Assembly (NCBI RefSeq): GCF_024437745.1
Contig: NZ_JANFNY010000014.1
Coordinates: 1 to 37,571, forward strand
DNA from: Roseomonas sp. GC11
GTDB lineage: Bacteria; Pseudomonadota; Alphaproteobacteria; Acetobacterales; Acetobacteraceae
DNA length: 37,571 nucleotides
Direction: 5' to 3'
Every line of letters begins with the position of its first letter. The stretch's first letter is position 1. The notes below the pieces were generated by a model. That model had not been told where the DNA came from. It made no database searches and saw nothing but the letters and a program-made list of their open reading frames with translations. Made by a program: the position numbers and the translations under genes. Positions 1 to 8,656 of the stretch are shown here, in pieces.

Positions 1-1812
<1,812 letters not shown>

Positions 1813-1936
1813 TCTGTCAGTCCGTTCTTGGGGCTGTGTTCGTGAAGCCGTGCCGGAGGCGGTGCGGAGTGCCGGCGGGAGGGGGCCGGCGCTCAGCCGG
1901 GCGGCGGCGTGGCCCCTGCCTTGCCATGGCCGGGCC

Positions 1937-1996
1937 GGCCCTGGGTGGGTTGGCCCTGGGTGGGCTGGCCCTGGACGCTGTGGCCCTGGGTGTGGC
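1937..1996. repeat. Four imperfect 15-bp tandem repeats
   Basis: Four consecutive 15-bp units start with GGCCCTGG at 1937, 1952, 1967 and 1982. Units 1 and 2 are nearly identical (GGCCCTGGGTGGGTT and GGCCCTGGGTGGGCT), and units 3 and 4 diverge in their second half. The array fills part of the 219-bp gap between the ABC transporter start (1812) and the DUF3253 stop (2032). I see no convincing gene in that gap. Confidence 0.7.
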
Positions 1997-2031
1997 CCCG
2001 GACGCTGCCGCGGCCCGGGGCGAGGCCCGGC

Positions 2032-2322
2032 TCAGGCGGCAGGGGCGGGCGCGCGCAGGCGGATCACGCCGCGCACCTCCTCGGCCGGGACAGGCTTGCC
2101 CTTGCGCAGGATTTCCACCCGCCCCTCCGCCTGGAGCTTCAGCGCCGCCTGGCGCACGGCGGTCATCAGGCTGCGCCAGTGCTCTTCCGGCGCCAGGGCG
2201 CGGGCGACCTCGCTCGGGCAGATGGAGCCGGGATTGGCGGAGGCCGGGCCGCGCGCGGCGGTCTGGCGCAGGATTTCCTCGGCGAGGGCCTCGGGGGAGG
2301 GACGGGTCGGGCGGGTGGACAT
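2032..2322 (-). CDS. DUF3253 domain protein
   Basis: A 96-aa protein made almost entirely of one DUF3253 domain. The recognisable core is GSICPSEVARALAPEEHWRSL (about residues 31-51), followed by a basic helix and a C-terminal strand region ending in RGVIRLRAPAP. Family members are small, probably winged-helix-like proteins of unknown function, often found near oxidoreductase or transport genes. It lies between the MFS exporter (upstream) and the ABC exporter (downstream) on the same strand, but 107- and 219-bp gaps make one transcript uncertain. The leader has no strong Shine-Dalgarno; a heptanucleotide tandem repeat ends 22 bp upstream of the start. Function unknown. Confidence 0.8.
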   Translation of the reverse strand: MSTRPTRPSPEALAEEILRQTAARGPASANPGSICPSEVARALAPEEHWRSLMTAVRQAALKLQAEGRVEILRKGKPVPAEEVRGVIRLRAPAPAA

Positions 2323-2343
2323 CAGGCGGAGTCTTTCGGGCGT

Positions 2344-2371
2344 CAGGCGTCAGGCGTCAGGCGTCAGGCGT
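2344..2371. repeat. Heptanucleotide tandem repeat (CAGGCGT)n
   Basis: Four perfect copies of CAGGCGT run head to tail, preceded by a partial GGGCGT unit and followed by a degenerate one. The array sits 22-49 bp upstream of the DUF3253 start codon, in the 5' leader or promoter of that gene and just past the 3' end of the MFS gene. Arrays of this kind change copy number by slippage; whether this one varies cannot be told from one sequence. Confidence 0.8.
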
Positions 2372-2429
2372 CTGGGCGGGTGTATCGGAAGAGGCTGTAT
2401 CGCAGGCGGGCGGATTGTGCCCGGATGTT

Positions 2430-3809
2430 TCAGGCGGAAGCGTGGCCATCCTTCGGGCGGCCGGTGGAGAGGCGGGAGAAGCTGACCATCGCCGCGCCCA
2501 GGGCGATGGCGCCGGCGACGCCGAGGGCCACCTGCGCCCCCTGCTCCCCGGCCAGCCGCAGCGTCAGCGCGCCCAGCGCCGCGCCGGTGGTCTGGCCGAG
2601 CAGCCGGGCGGTGGAGAGCATGCCGCTGGCGCCGCCGCTGCGCTCGCGCGGGGCGGAGGAGAGGATGGCGCGGTTGTTGGGGCTCTGGAACAGGCCGAAG
2701 CCCATGCCGCAGAGGGCGGTGCGCCAGCCGATATCGAGGGCCGAGGGCGCCTCCGGCAGCAGGGTGAAGGAGCCGAGGCCGAGCGCCATGACCACCAGCC
2801 CGATGCCGCCCAGCAGCCCGGCCGGCAGCCGGTCCGAGGCGCGGCCGGCCAGCGGCGAGACGACGATCAGCACCAGCGGCCAGGGCGTCATCAGCAGCCC
2901 CGTCTCCACCTGGCTGCGGCCGAGCTGGTGCTGGAGGTAGAAGGGCAGGGCGACGAAGGCCAGCATCTGCGCCGCGAAGGAGCAGATGGAGGTGGCGACG
3001 GAGAGGCTGAAGACGGGGATGCGCAGCAGGTCCACCGGCAGCAGCGGGGCGGCGCGGCCGCTCTGCCGCCGCACCAGGGCGATGCCGGCGAGGATACCGG
3101 GCAGCAGCAGCCCCGCCACCACCCAGGCCGGCGCGCCGTGCGAGAACTGCTCCAGCGCCGTCATGACGAGGCCGAAGGTGGCGGCGCTGAGCAGGGCGGA
3201 GGCGGCATCGAAGCGCCGCCCGGCGCGCGGCGTGGCGGGCAGGAAGCGCAGCGCCAGCCCGAGCGCCAGGATGCCGAGCGGGATGTTGACGGCGAAGATC
3301 CACGGCCAGTGGGCGGCGCCCAGGATGGCGGCGGCGACGCTCGGCCCCAGCACGGAGGAGATGGCGACCACCAGGGCATTGACGCCCACCCCCTGGCCCA
3401 GCAGGCGCTGCGGGTAGATGTAGCGCACCAGGGCGGTGTTGACGCTCATCAGCCCGGCGGCGCCGAAGCCCTGCACCACGCGCGCCACCACCAGCCCGGT
3501 GAGGGAGTCGGAGAGGGCGCAGACGAAGGAGGCGAGGGTGAAGATGATGAGCCCGCCCTGGTAGACGCGCTCCAGCCCCAGCTTTTCCCCGAGCGAGGCG
3601 AGGGGCAGGAGCGAGACGACGATGGCGATCTGGTAGGCATTGACCACCATGATCGCCTGGGAGGGCGAGACCTTCAGATCGGCCGCGATGGCCGGAAGGG
3701 CGACATTGGCGATGGAGGAATCCATCACCGCCATGGCGATGGAGACGGCGAGGGCCAGAACGGCCCAGCGGCGTTGTGGCCGCGGCAGGCCATCGGTGTC
3801 CTGATGCAT
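2430..3809 (-). CDS. MFS multidrug-type exporter (DHA2, EmrB/QacA-like)
   Basis: A 459-aa polytopic inner-membrane transporter of the major facilitator superfamily, probably a proton-driven drug or metabolite exporter. TM1 carries MDSSIANVALPAIAADL (about 29-45), the motif at the end of TM1 of DHA2 exporters; RVVQGFGAAG follows near residue 110, and an antiporter motif C-like run, SSVLGPSVAAAILGA (about 151-165), marks TM5. The length is at the short end for 14-TM DHA2 proteins. No adjacent EmrA-type adaptor or TetR/MarR regulator is present, so it may work alone. A small hairpin (3834-3850) lies in its leader. Substrate unknown. Confidence 0.9.
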   Translation of the reverse strand: MHQDTDGLPRPQRRWAVLALAVSIAMAVMDSSIANVALPAIAADLKVSPSQAIMVVNAYQIAIVVSLLPLASLGEKLGLERVYQGGLIIFTLASFVCALSDSLTGLVVARVVQGFGAAGLMSVNTALVRYIYPQRLLGQGVGVNALVVAISSVLGPSVAAAILGAAHWPWIFAVNIPLGILALGLALRFLPATPRAGRRFDAASALLSAATFGLVMTALEQFSHGAPAWVVAGLLLPGILAGIALVRRQSGRAAPLLPVDLLRIPVFSLSVATSICSFAAQMLAFVALPFYLQHQLGRSQVETGLLMTPWPLVLIVVSPLAGRASDRLPAGLLGGIGLVVMALGLGSFTLLPEAPSALDIGWRTALCGMGFGLFQSPNNRAILSSAPRERSGGASGMLSTARLLGQTTGAALGALTLRLAGEQGAQVALGVAGAIALGAAMVSFSRLSTGRPKDGHASA

Positions 3810-3833
3810 CCGGGGCGTTTTCTTCTTCGTGCA

Positions 3834-3850
3834 GGTCGGAAAGCCCGACC
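3834..3850. promoter_or_regulatory. Small hairpin in the leader of the MFS gene
   Basis: GGTCGG (3834-3839) and CCGACC (3845-3850) form a 6-bp stem with a 5-nt loop, 25 bp upstream of the MFS start codon. It could be a leader structure or an operator half-site pair. No downstream U-tract supports termination. Confidence 0.25.
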
Positions 3851-3930
3851 ATGCGCCCCCTTCCGGGGCCGCGCCAGGGGGGGCGGGGCGTGGCCGCCGT
3901 GCACGGATAACAAGGCTTTACCCTCAAGCG

Positions 3931-4004
3931 GCGTCCCACCCCTGGCATGAGGCGGGACGCAGTCTCGAAAAGTCTTTTTGCTTCTTTTTCTTCAGAAAAA
4001 GAAG
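3931..4004. repeat. Dispersed intergenic hairpin, family A (copy 1), probable terminator
   Basis: Two parts are visible. GCGTCCC (3931-3937) pairs with GGGACGC (3954-3960). An AT-rich part contains CTTCTTTTTC (3981-3990), loop TTCA, and GAAAAAGAAG (3995-4004), a perfect 10-bp stem flanked by T- and A-runs. Both modules recur at 31319-31434. The element lies 3' of the DUF1194 gene (stop at 4043), where a terminator is expected. Its AT content contrasts sharply with the coding sequence around it. Confidence 0.75.
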
Positions 4005-4042
4005 ATTCTTCCCCGAAATCTTTCCCGCCCTCTCCGCCGCTG

Positions 4043-4801
4043 TCAGGCGAAGGCGCGCTCCACCAGCGGCCCCGGCGGCGGGTTGCTGGCGATCTCGCGG
4101 ATGATCTTGCGGCGGACGGCGCTTTCAAAGGCCTCGAACCCCTCGGCGACCATCAGGAAGGCGCCCGGCCCGCCGATCACCTGATCCCGGTAGTATTCAT
4201 CGAGCGGCGGGTTGAGCGAGGCGAATTGCGCCGGGGGCGGGTTGCTGTCGAGCACGGCGAGGCCGTTCAGGACGATGCCCTTGGCCAGCGCCTCGGCGCG
4301 GGCATCGGAGAGGGGGCGGCCGGAATTGTTCACCCCGTCGCCCGAGATATCGACGACCTGCCGCGTCCCTTCATAGCCCTGGCCGAAGAGGGTGGCGGCG
4401 TAGTCGATGGCGCCGGAGATGGAGGTGTAGAGGAAGGTGCGGCGGGGGGCGGCGTCCAGGGCCTCGGCGAAGGCATGGGCGCTGCGGGTGTCGCCCACGC
4501 GGGTCCAGGGGATGAGCAGTTCCTGCACATTCCAGTCGGACCAGGTGAAGAAGGTGACGGCGATGGAGCCCACCGCGCCGCGGCTGATGCCATCGATCAG
4601 CCGCCTGTCACGGAAGGCGTTGGCATAGCCGCGGAATTGCAGTTCCTGCTCGTCCGGGTCGACGGAGCGGCTGACATCGACGGCCAGCACCAGCTCCACA
4701 TCCACCGGCTCATTGGCGCGGGCGCGGTGGGGCAGCAGCAGGGCCGGGGCGGCGAGCAGGCCGGCAGAAGCTTGGCGGAGAAAGTGGCGGCGACGCATCA
4801 T
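4043..4801 (-). CDS. DUF1194 family protein with von Willebrand factor A fold, exported
   Basis: A 252-aa protein with an N-terminal export signal (MMRRRHFLRQASAGLLAAP..., arginine-rich and possibly Tat-dependent, cleavage near ARA-NEP at 29-30) followed by one DUF1194 domain. The domain looks like a VWA fold: LVLAVDVSRSVD (about 38-49) holds the metal-site DxSxS motif, and VVDISGDGVNNSG holds the second conserved aspartate. Such proteins are periplasmic and of unknown role, probably metal-dependent binding. Two adjacent ATG codons (4801 and 4798) are possible starts; GGAGGT lies 3 and 6 nt upstream of them, so 4798 is equally likely. It is divergent from the proline-rich gene at 4988 and shares a 186-bp intergenic region with it. 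Confidence 0.9.
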   Translation of the reverse strand: MMRRRHFLRQASAGLLAAPALLLPHRARANEPVDVELVLAVDVSRSVDPDEQELQFRGYANAFRDRRLIDGISRGAVGSIAVTFFTWSDWNVQELLIPWTRVGDTRSAHAFAEALDAAPRRTFLYTSISGAIDYAATLFGQGYEGTRQVVDISGDGVNNSGRPLSDARAEALAKGIVLNGLAVLDSNPPPAQFASLNPPLDEYYRDQVIGGPGAFLMVAEGFEAFESAVRRKIIREIASNPPPGPLVERAFA

Positions 4802-4881
4802 GCGACCTCCAGGGGCATTCAACGCTTGTTGGGTTTCCTCCGCAGACGTCAGGCAGGTTATTTTGCGCTGCAATAAAATTT

Positions 4882-4903
4882 CCACAGGAAAATTTGCCTG
4901 TGG
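4882..4903. promoter_or_regulatory. Perfect inverted repeat in a divergent intergenic region (candidate operator)
   Basis: CCACAGG (4882-4888) and CCTGTGG (4897-4903) form a perfect 7-bp inverted repeat around an 8-nt AT-rich centre. It lies between the DUF1194 gene (minus, start 4801) and the proline-rich gene (plus, start 4988). The surrounding ~40 bp are unusually AT-rich for this genome, as expected of a promoter, but I cannot place confident -35/-10 pairs. There is no T-tract, so a dimeric regulator site is more likely than a terminator. Confidence 0.45.
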
Positions 4904-4987
4904 TTGCGGGCGGCGAACTTTCTGTCCCCTATGTGGCAACCGGGTGACAGAACACTTCCTTAAAGAGGCATCGGAAAGGAGGACGCC

Positions 4988-5206
4988 ATGCGCGTTGCTG
5001 CCATCACCCCGCCTCTGGAAGCCGCGAATCCGTGGAGACCTTGGGCTCTGCCATCCGGGGAGCCGGCCCGGCCGGAACCCCCGCCGCCGCTGCCGCCACT
5101 GCCGCCGGAGCCCGGCCTGCCGGAGCCGCCCCTGGAGGAACCGCCGGATGCGCCCGGTGCGCCGCCCATGGGGGATCCACCGGAGAGGCCGTGGGAAAGG
5201 AAATAA
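4988..5206 (+). CDS. Small proline-rich protein, uncharacterised
   Basis: A 72-codon reading frame with a strong ribosome-binding site (AAAGGAGG, 5 nt before the ATG). Twenty-seven of 72 residues are proline, with a PPPP run and repeated PPL/EPP units in the middle (about residues 26-58). The N-terminus MRVAAITPPLEAANPW is not a signal peptide, and the C-terminus is basic (ERPWERK). Third codon positions are mostly G or C, as in neighbouring genes. It is followed at once by a family A hairpin (5220-5241), a likely terminator, so start signal, frame and end signal agree. I do not recognise a family. Polyproline runs slow ribosomes and normally need EF-P, so expression may be translationally tuned. 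The opposite strand is open and glycine-rich but lacks a start signal. Confidence 0.6.
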   Translation: MRVAAITPPLEAANPWRPWALPSGEPARPEPPPPLPPLPPEPGLPEPPLEEPPDAPGAPPMGDPPERPWERK

Positions 5207-5219
5207 ATCTTAGAGAAAT

Positions 5220-5241
5220 GTTCTTTTTTGAAAAAAAGAAC
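5220..5241. terminator. Dispersed intergenic hairpin, family A (copy 2), bidirectional terminator
   Basis: GTTCTTTTTT (5220-5229) pairs with AAAAAAGAAC (5232-5241). It is followed by an A-run and a T-run that continue the match to the right arm of the element at 31385-31434 in inverse orientation. It lies in the 58-bp gap between the convergent 3' ends of the proline-rich gene (5206) and the carboxylesterase gene (5265), the expected place for a two-way terminator. Confidence 0.75.
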
Positions 5242-5264
5242 CAAAAAACTTTTTCCTGAAAGAA

Positions 5265-6935
5265 TCAGAAAAATATCTTGTCCCACAGGGCGCAGCGATG
5301 CGCCGCCTGCAGGAAAGCCTCCGTCACGTCCCCTCCGGGGCGCAGGCGGATCAGGTGCGGGGCAGCCGTGGTGAAGCGCGGCCAGGGCAGGGGGCGGCCC
5401 GCGGCGAAGTCGCCCCAGGCCCCCTGCATCCGGGCCGAGAGCGCCCGCTGCGCGGGGGTGAAGCGCGCCGCATCGGCCAGGGTCCAGCTGGTGCCGAAGA
5501 CATAGGCGATCTCGCCCGCGTGATAGGCGCCAGGATCGGGGAGCAGGGGAAGCGCCCGCAACACCGAGGGCGCCTCCGGGTCGTCGAAGAGATAGGCCCA
5601 GACGGGCACATGGGCCGAGAGGTGGCGGGCCAGCGCGGCGGTGGGGCAGGCGAAGGCGCCATCGGTGACGATGCGGGCGAAGCGCGTGGCCTCCGTCTCC
5701 CCCACGGCCGGAGGGTAGGCGGCCAGCGCGGCCGGCGCCGCATCGGCCAGCAGGGCGCGGGTGGCGCGGGCCAGGCTGTCCTCGGTGAACAGCGCGCCGG
5801 TCAGCTGGTAGAGGGCGCTGAACAGCCGCCCCTCATCCTGGTTGAAGCCGAGCAGCACGGGCACGCGGTGGAAATGGCCCTGGGCGAAGGCTTCGGCCGG
5901 GGGCTGGGGCAGGGTGGCATCGCCATGCACCGGGATCCAGCTCGCGGGGCCGAGCAGCCCGCGCGTGGCCGAGACCGCCCCCGCCACCGCCCGCGGCGGC
6001 AGGGCGCGCAGGCAGGCCGCCACCGCCGCCGCCGCGCCCTCCGGGCAGCCCAGCCGGCTGGCGATGGCCTGGGCCGAGGCCTCCGCCGCCGCCAGCGGCG
6101 CGGTGGAGACCGCCATGCCACAGGGGCCGCTTTGCAGGATGGCGCGGTGGAACAGCCCGGCGGCACCGGGCGAGACCAGTTGCAGGCAGGTGCTCCAGGC
6201 CCCGGCGGATTCACCGAACAGCGTGACATTGCCGGGATCGCCGCCGAAGGCCGCGATATTGTCGCGCACCCAGCGCAGCGCCGCCTGCTGGTCCAGCAGC
6301 CCGGCATTGGCCGTGCCGCCGCTGGCGCGCAGCGCGGGATGGGCCAGGAAGCCCAGCGCGCCCAGCCGGTAATTCGGCGCCACCACCACCACCCCGCGCG
6401 CCTGGGCCAGGCCGCCCGGGTCATACTGCCGGTTGCTGCCGAGCAGCAGGGCGCCGCCATAGAGCCACACCATCACCGGCCGCCGCTCCCCCGGCCGGGC
6501 TTCGGCGGGGGCGTAGACATTGAGGTTGAGGCAATCCTCCTCCCCGCGCAGCAGCCAGGAGGAGGGTTCGCCCCGCTGGAAGCCGGGGCTGAGATTCTCG
6601 ATGCAGCCGGGGCCGAGGCGGGTGGCGTCGCGCGGCGTGTCCCAGGGGGCGGGTGGCTCGGGCGGCGCCCAGCGCCGGGCGCCGCCGGCCGGCGCGGCGA
6701 AGGGGATGCCGAGATAGGCCTGCCCCTCCGGCGCCGCCATGCCGCGCACCGGGCCGGCGGTGGTGGGGCGCAGGCTCGGCGTGGCGCGGGGCGAGTCCAT
6801 GATGGCCCGCGCCGCCCCCGGCTCCCCCTGGCAGGCGGCGAGCGGCAGCAGCAAGGCCAGCAGGGCCGTCAGGGGCGGGCGGCGGCGCGGGGCGGCGGCG
6901 GGCAAGGCCGGGTTCTCCAAGGGGCCCCGCAGCAT
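5265..6935 (-). CDS. Type B carboxylesterase, probable lipoprotein
   Basis: An alpha/beta-hydrolase of the carboxylesterase type B / para-nitrobenzyl esterase family (556 aa from this ATG), which hydrolyses carboxylic esters. The oxyanion loop is YGGALLLG, the nucleophile is in FGESAGA (Ser ~243), the acid is probably Glu in NQDEGRLF (~368) and the His is in YHAGEIAYVFG (~457). A hydrophobic N-terminal stretch ends in the lipobox-like LPLAAC, so it is probably a lipid-anchored envelope protein. The start is uncertain: a TTG at 6959 would add 8 residues, and a TTG further downstream, preceded by GGAG, would still keep the signal. The last residues (WDKIFF) are encoded in AT-rich DNA next to the terminator repeat. 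The natural ester is unknown. Confidence 0.9.
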   Translation of the reverse strand: MLRGPLENPALPAAAPRRRPPLTALLALLLPLAACQGEPGAARAIMDSPRATPSLRPTTAGPVRGMAAPEGQAYLGIPFAAPAGGARRWAPPEPPAPWDTPRDATRLGPGCIENLSPGFQRGEPSSWLLRGEEDCLNLNVYAPAEARPGERRPVMVWLYGGALLLGSNRQYDPGGLAQARGVVVVAPNYRLGALGFLAHPALRASGGTANAGLLDQQAALRWVRDNIAAFGGDPGNVTLFGESAGAWSTCLQLVSPGAAGLFHRAILQSGPCGMAVSTAPLAAAEASAQAIASRLGCPEGAAAAVAACLRALPPRAVAGAVSATRGLLGPASWIPVHGDATLPQPPAEAFAQGHFHRVPVLLGFNQDEGRLFSALYQLTGALFTEDSLARATRALLADAAPAALAAYPPAVGETEATRFARIVTDGAFACPTAALARHLSAHVPVWAYLFDDPEAPSVLRALPLLPDPGAYHAGEIAYVFGTSWTLADAARFTPAQRALSARMQGAWGDFAAGRPLPWPRFTTAAPHLIRLRPGGDVTEAFLQAAHRCALWDKIFF

Positions 6936-7042
6936 GGCGCGCGCCGCCACGCACGGCAAAGGGGGCGCCGCGCGGCGCCCCCTTCCGGTCGGGCGGGAAA
7001 GAACCTGCTCAGAGATCGTTTGAAAACCGATCGCCTGCTCTT

Positions 7043-7112
7043 GAGAGGGGCTTTGCCCCTCTCACACCTGCAAGGCAGTGCCTTGCAGCCACCAAAGGCC
7101 TGGGGCCTTTGG
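7043..7112. repeat. Dispersed intergenic element, family B (copy 1): three consecutive hairpins
   Basis: Three perfect 9-bp stems with 3-nt loops sit in a row: GAGAGGGGC/GCCCCTCTC (7043-7051, 7055-7063), CTGCAAGGC/GCCTTGCAG (7068-7076, 7080-7088) and CCAAAGGCC/GGCCTTTGG (7092-7100, 7104-7112). The first and third recur at 15085-15140 and 24284-24339; the middle one occurs only here. The element lies directly 3' of the ompA-like gene (stop at 7124), consistent with termination or 3'-end protection. Confidence 0.8.
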
Positions 7113-7123
7113 AAACCCATCCG

Positions 7124-8332
7124 TCAGCGCAGGACGATTTCCACGCGGCGGTTCTGCGGCTCGCGCACGCCATCGGCGGTGGCGACCAGCGGGCGGCTCT
7201 CGCCGAAGGCCTGCACGGTGATGGCCGAGCGCGCCACGCCCTGGCGCACCAGCTCCGCCGCCACCGCATCGGCGCGGCGCTGCGACAGGCGCTGATTGTA
7301 CTGCGGCGAGCCGGAGCGGTCGGCATGGCCCGCCACCTCGATGCGCGTGGTCTGCACGCGCCCGGCATTCTGCGCCGCCTCGCTGATGATCTGGCGGGCG
7401 CGGTCCGTCAGGTCGGCGCGGTCGAAGTCGAAGAACACCAGGTAGGTGCGGGCCGGGGCGGGGGCGGCGGCGGGCGCCGGCGCGGCCACCGGGATGGGCG
7501 CCGGCGGCACCGGCGTGTTGAAGGCGTAGCGCAGGCCGAGCAGCGCCGAGTGGTTGTGCAGCTGGTCCGCCTCATACTTCCCGGTGGTGAGGGTGGCGCC
7601 GCTCGCCCCGGTCACCCGGCCCTTGTAGTGGCCTTCCAGCGCGCCGGTATAGCGATACTCGACGGTGAGGGAGAGGCCGGGCACCGAGGTGATGGGGAAG
7701 GCCATGCCGGCGATGCCCTGATAGGCGAACTGGCCGTTGGTGTCGTCGATGCGCACGGTGGTGCCGTTGCTGCTGGTGCCCCTGGCATCCAGATCCGTCC
7801 AGATCCAGCCCACGCCGCCGCCGACATAGGGCACCACGGGCACCGGCATGTTGGGGAACCAGCGCGGCAGCTGGAAGTCATAGAGGGCGTTGACCATCAC
7901 GCCATACTGCTGCTGCTCGCCATCGATGCCGCGCATGCCGACGCCGGGGCCGCCGCCACGGCTCTGGAAGCCGCCCAGGCGATCGACGTTGTTGTAGCGG
8001 TAGTTGCCCTCCACCTCGGTGCGCAGGCCGTTGCCGAAGCCGTAGCCGACCGAGAGCACGCCCGAGAAGCCTTCCTCGAAGCCGAGATTGCCCTGCCGGT
8101 TGCGGTTGCTGCGGTCCAGGGCGGCGGCATTGCCGCCCAGGGCGGTCACCCCGCGCGCATCCGAGTGGTTCCAGCCCGCGCCCGCGCCGAGATAGATGCC
8201 CGAGACCGGCTGCGCCGCGGAAGTCGGCAGCCAGCCCATCGGCGAATACCAGGGGGTGGTGCTGTCCTGGGCCATGGCGAGGCCGGGGGTGAGCAGGAGC
8301 GGGGTGGCGAGCAGCAGGCGGCGAAGAGTCAT
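7124..8332 (-). CDS. OmpA-like outer-membrane protein: beta-barrel plus peptidoglycan-binding domain
   Basis: A 402-aa envelope protein. It has a Sec signal (MTLRRLLLATPLLLTPGLAMA, cleavage before QDS), then an ~250-residue beta-barrel region rich in alternating aromatic and glycine patterns (GIYLGAGAGWNHSD, SVGYGFGNGLRTEVEGNYRY, VVPYVGGGVGWIW), and an Ala/Pro-rich linker (~275-292). The C-terminal OmpA domain contains FFDFDRADLT, VAGHADRSG and YNQRLSQRRADAV, the region that grips peptidoglycan. It probably links the outer membrane to the cell wall and is likely abundant. The ATG at 8332 was chosen over one 24 nt upstream because it puts the signal peptide at the terminus and has AGGGAA 8-9 nt upstream. 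A family B element follows its stop. Confidence 0.92.
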   Translation of the reverse strand: MTLRRLLLATPLLLTPGLAMAQDSTTPWYSPMGWLPTSAAQPVSGIYLGAGAGWNHSDARGVTALGGNAAALDRSNRNRQGNLGFEEGFSGVLSVGYGFGNGLRTEVEGNYRYNNVDRLGGFQSRGGGPGVGMRGIDGEQQQYGVMVNALYDFQLPRWFPNMPVPVVPYVGGGVGWIWTDLDARGTSSNGTTVRIDDTNGQFAYQGIAGMAFPITSVPGLSLTVEYRYTGALEGHYKGRVTGASGATLTTGKYEADQLHNHSALLGLRYAFNTPVPPAPIPVAAPAPAAAPAPARTYLVFFDFDRADLTDRARQIISEAAQNAGRVQTTRIEVAGHADRSGSPQYNQRLSQRRADAVAAELVRQGVARSAITVQAFGESRPLVATADGVREPQNRRVEIVLR

Positions 8333-8656
8333 GGTGTGTTTTCCCTGGTAACCCATTGGACGGGCACGGGGAGAACCAGGGTTTCACGCGCAAGTTTCGG
8401 TTTGTTGTGACAATGAAGTGCCGCTGTGGCGCAACGGCAACAGCCTGTCCCCCGCTTCCCGGGGGCGGTGAGGCGTATCCTGCATCGCGTTGTTTCTGAA
8501 AAGGAAAGGGCCGCCCGGCCTGCCGGGGTTCGGGGTTGAGGCTGGCATTCCGGGCGGCCCCCGGCGCCCCGCCGCGCGCAGGGGGTGCGGCGGCGTGACG
8601 TTTTTGTGAAGGCAGCGGGCCTGCAACCCGCCGCCCCTGGCGCTCAGCCATGGCGC
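8333..8656. other. 324-bp gene-free stretch between the ompA-like gene and the FAD/Fe-S dehydrogenase gene
   Basis: Both neighbours are on the minus strand, so this is the promoter region of the ompA-like gene plus the 3' region of the dehydrogenase gene. I see an 11-bp inverted repeat (8508-8560, listed separately) and a relatively AT-rich patch at 8388-8418 that may hold the ompA promoter, without a convincing -35/-10 pair. No reading frame here has a credible start signal. Confidence 0.6.
8508..8560 (-). terminator. Inverted repeat with T-rich tail, probable terminator of the FAD/Fe-S dehydrogenase gene
   Basis: GGGCCGCCCGG (8508-8518) pairs perfectly with CCGGGCGGCCC (8550-8560) across a 31-nt loop. 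Read on the minus strand the stem is followed by TTTCCTTTTC, a T-rich tail, fitting termination of the dehydrogenase transcript about 100 bp past its stop. The large loop is atypical of a simple intrinsic terminator. Confidence 0.45.

Noticed and set aside
2344-2371. CRISPR-like repeats
   Set aside because: Units are 7 bp with no spacers and no cas genes in the window; it is a simple tandem repeat.
1836-3950. A roughly 700-codon plus-strand frame across the DUF3253 and MFS genes
   Set aside because: It reads Arg/Gly/Gln-rich sequence through tandem repeats and opposite a clear MFS protein; it has no credible start signal.
4882-4903. Terminator
   Set aside because: The inverted repeat lies between divergent 5' ends and has no T-tract after the stem, so an operator is a better reading.
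4960-5286. Glycine-rich 108-codon frame on the minus strand opposite the proline-rich gene
   Set aside because: It runs through the terminator hairpin, lacks a ribosome-binding site and is the mirror of Pro codons (CCG/CGG) on the other strand.
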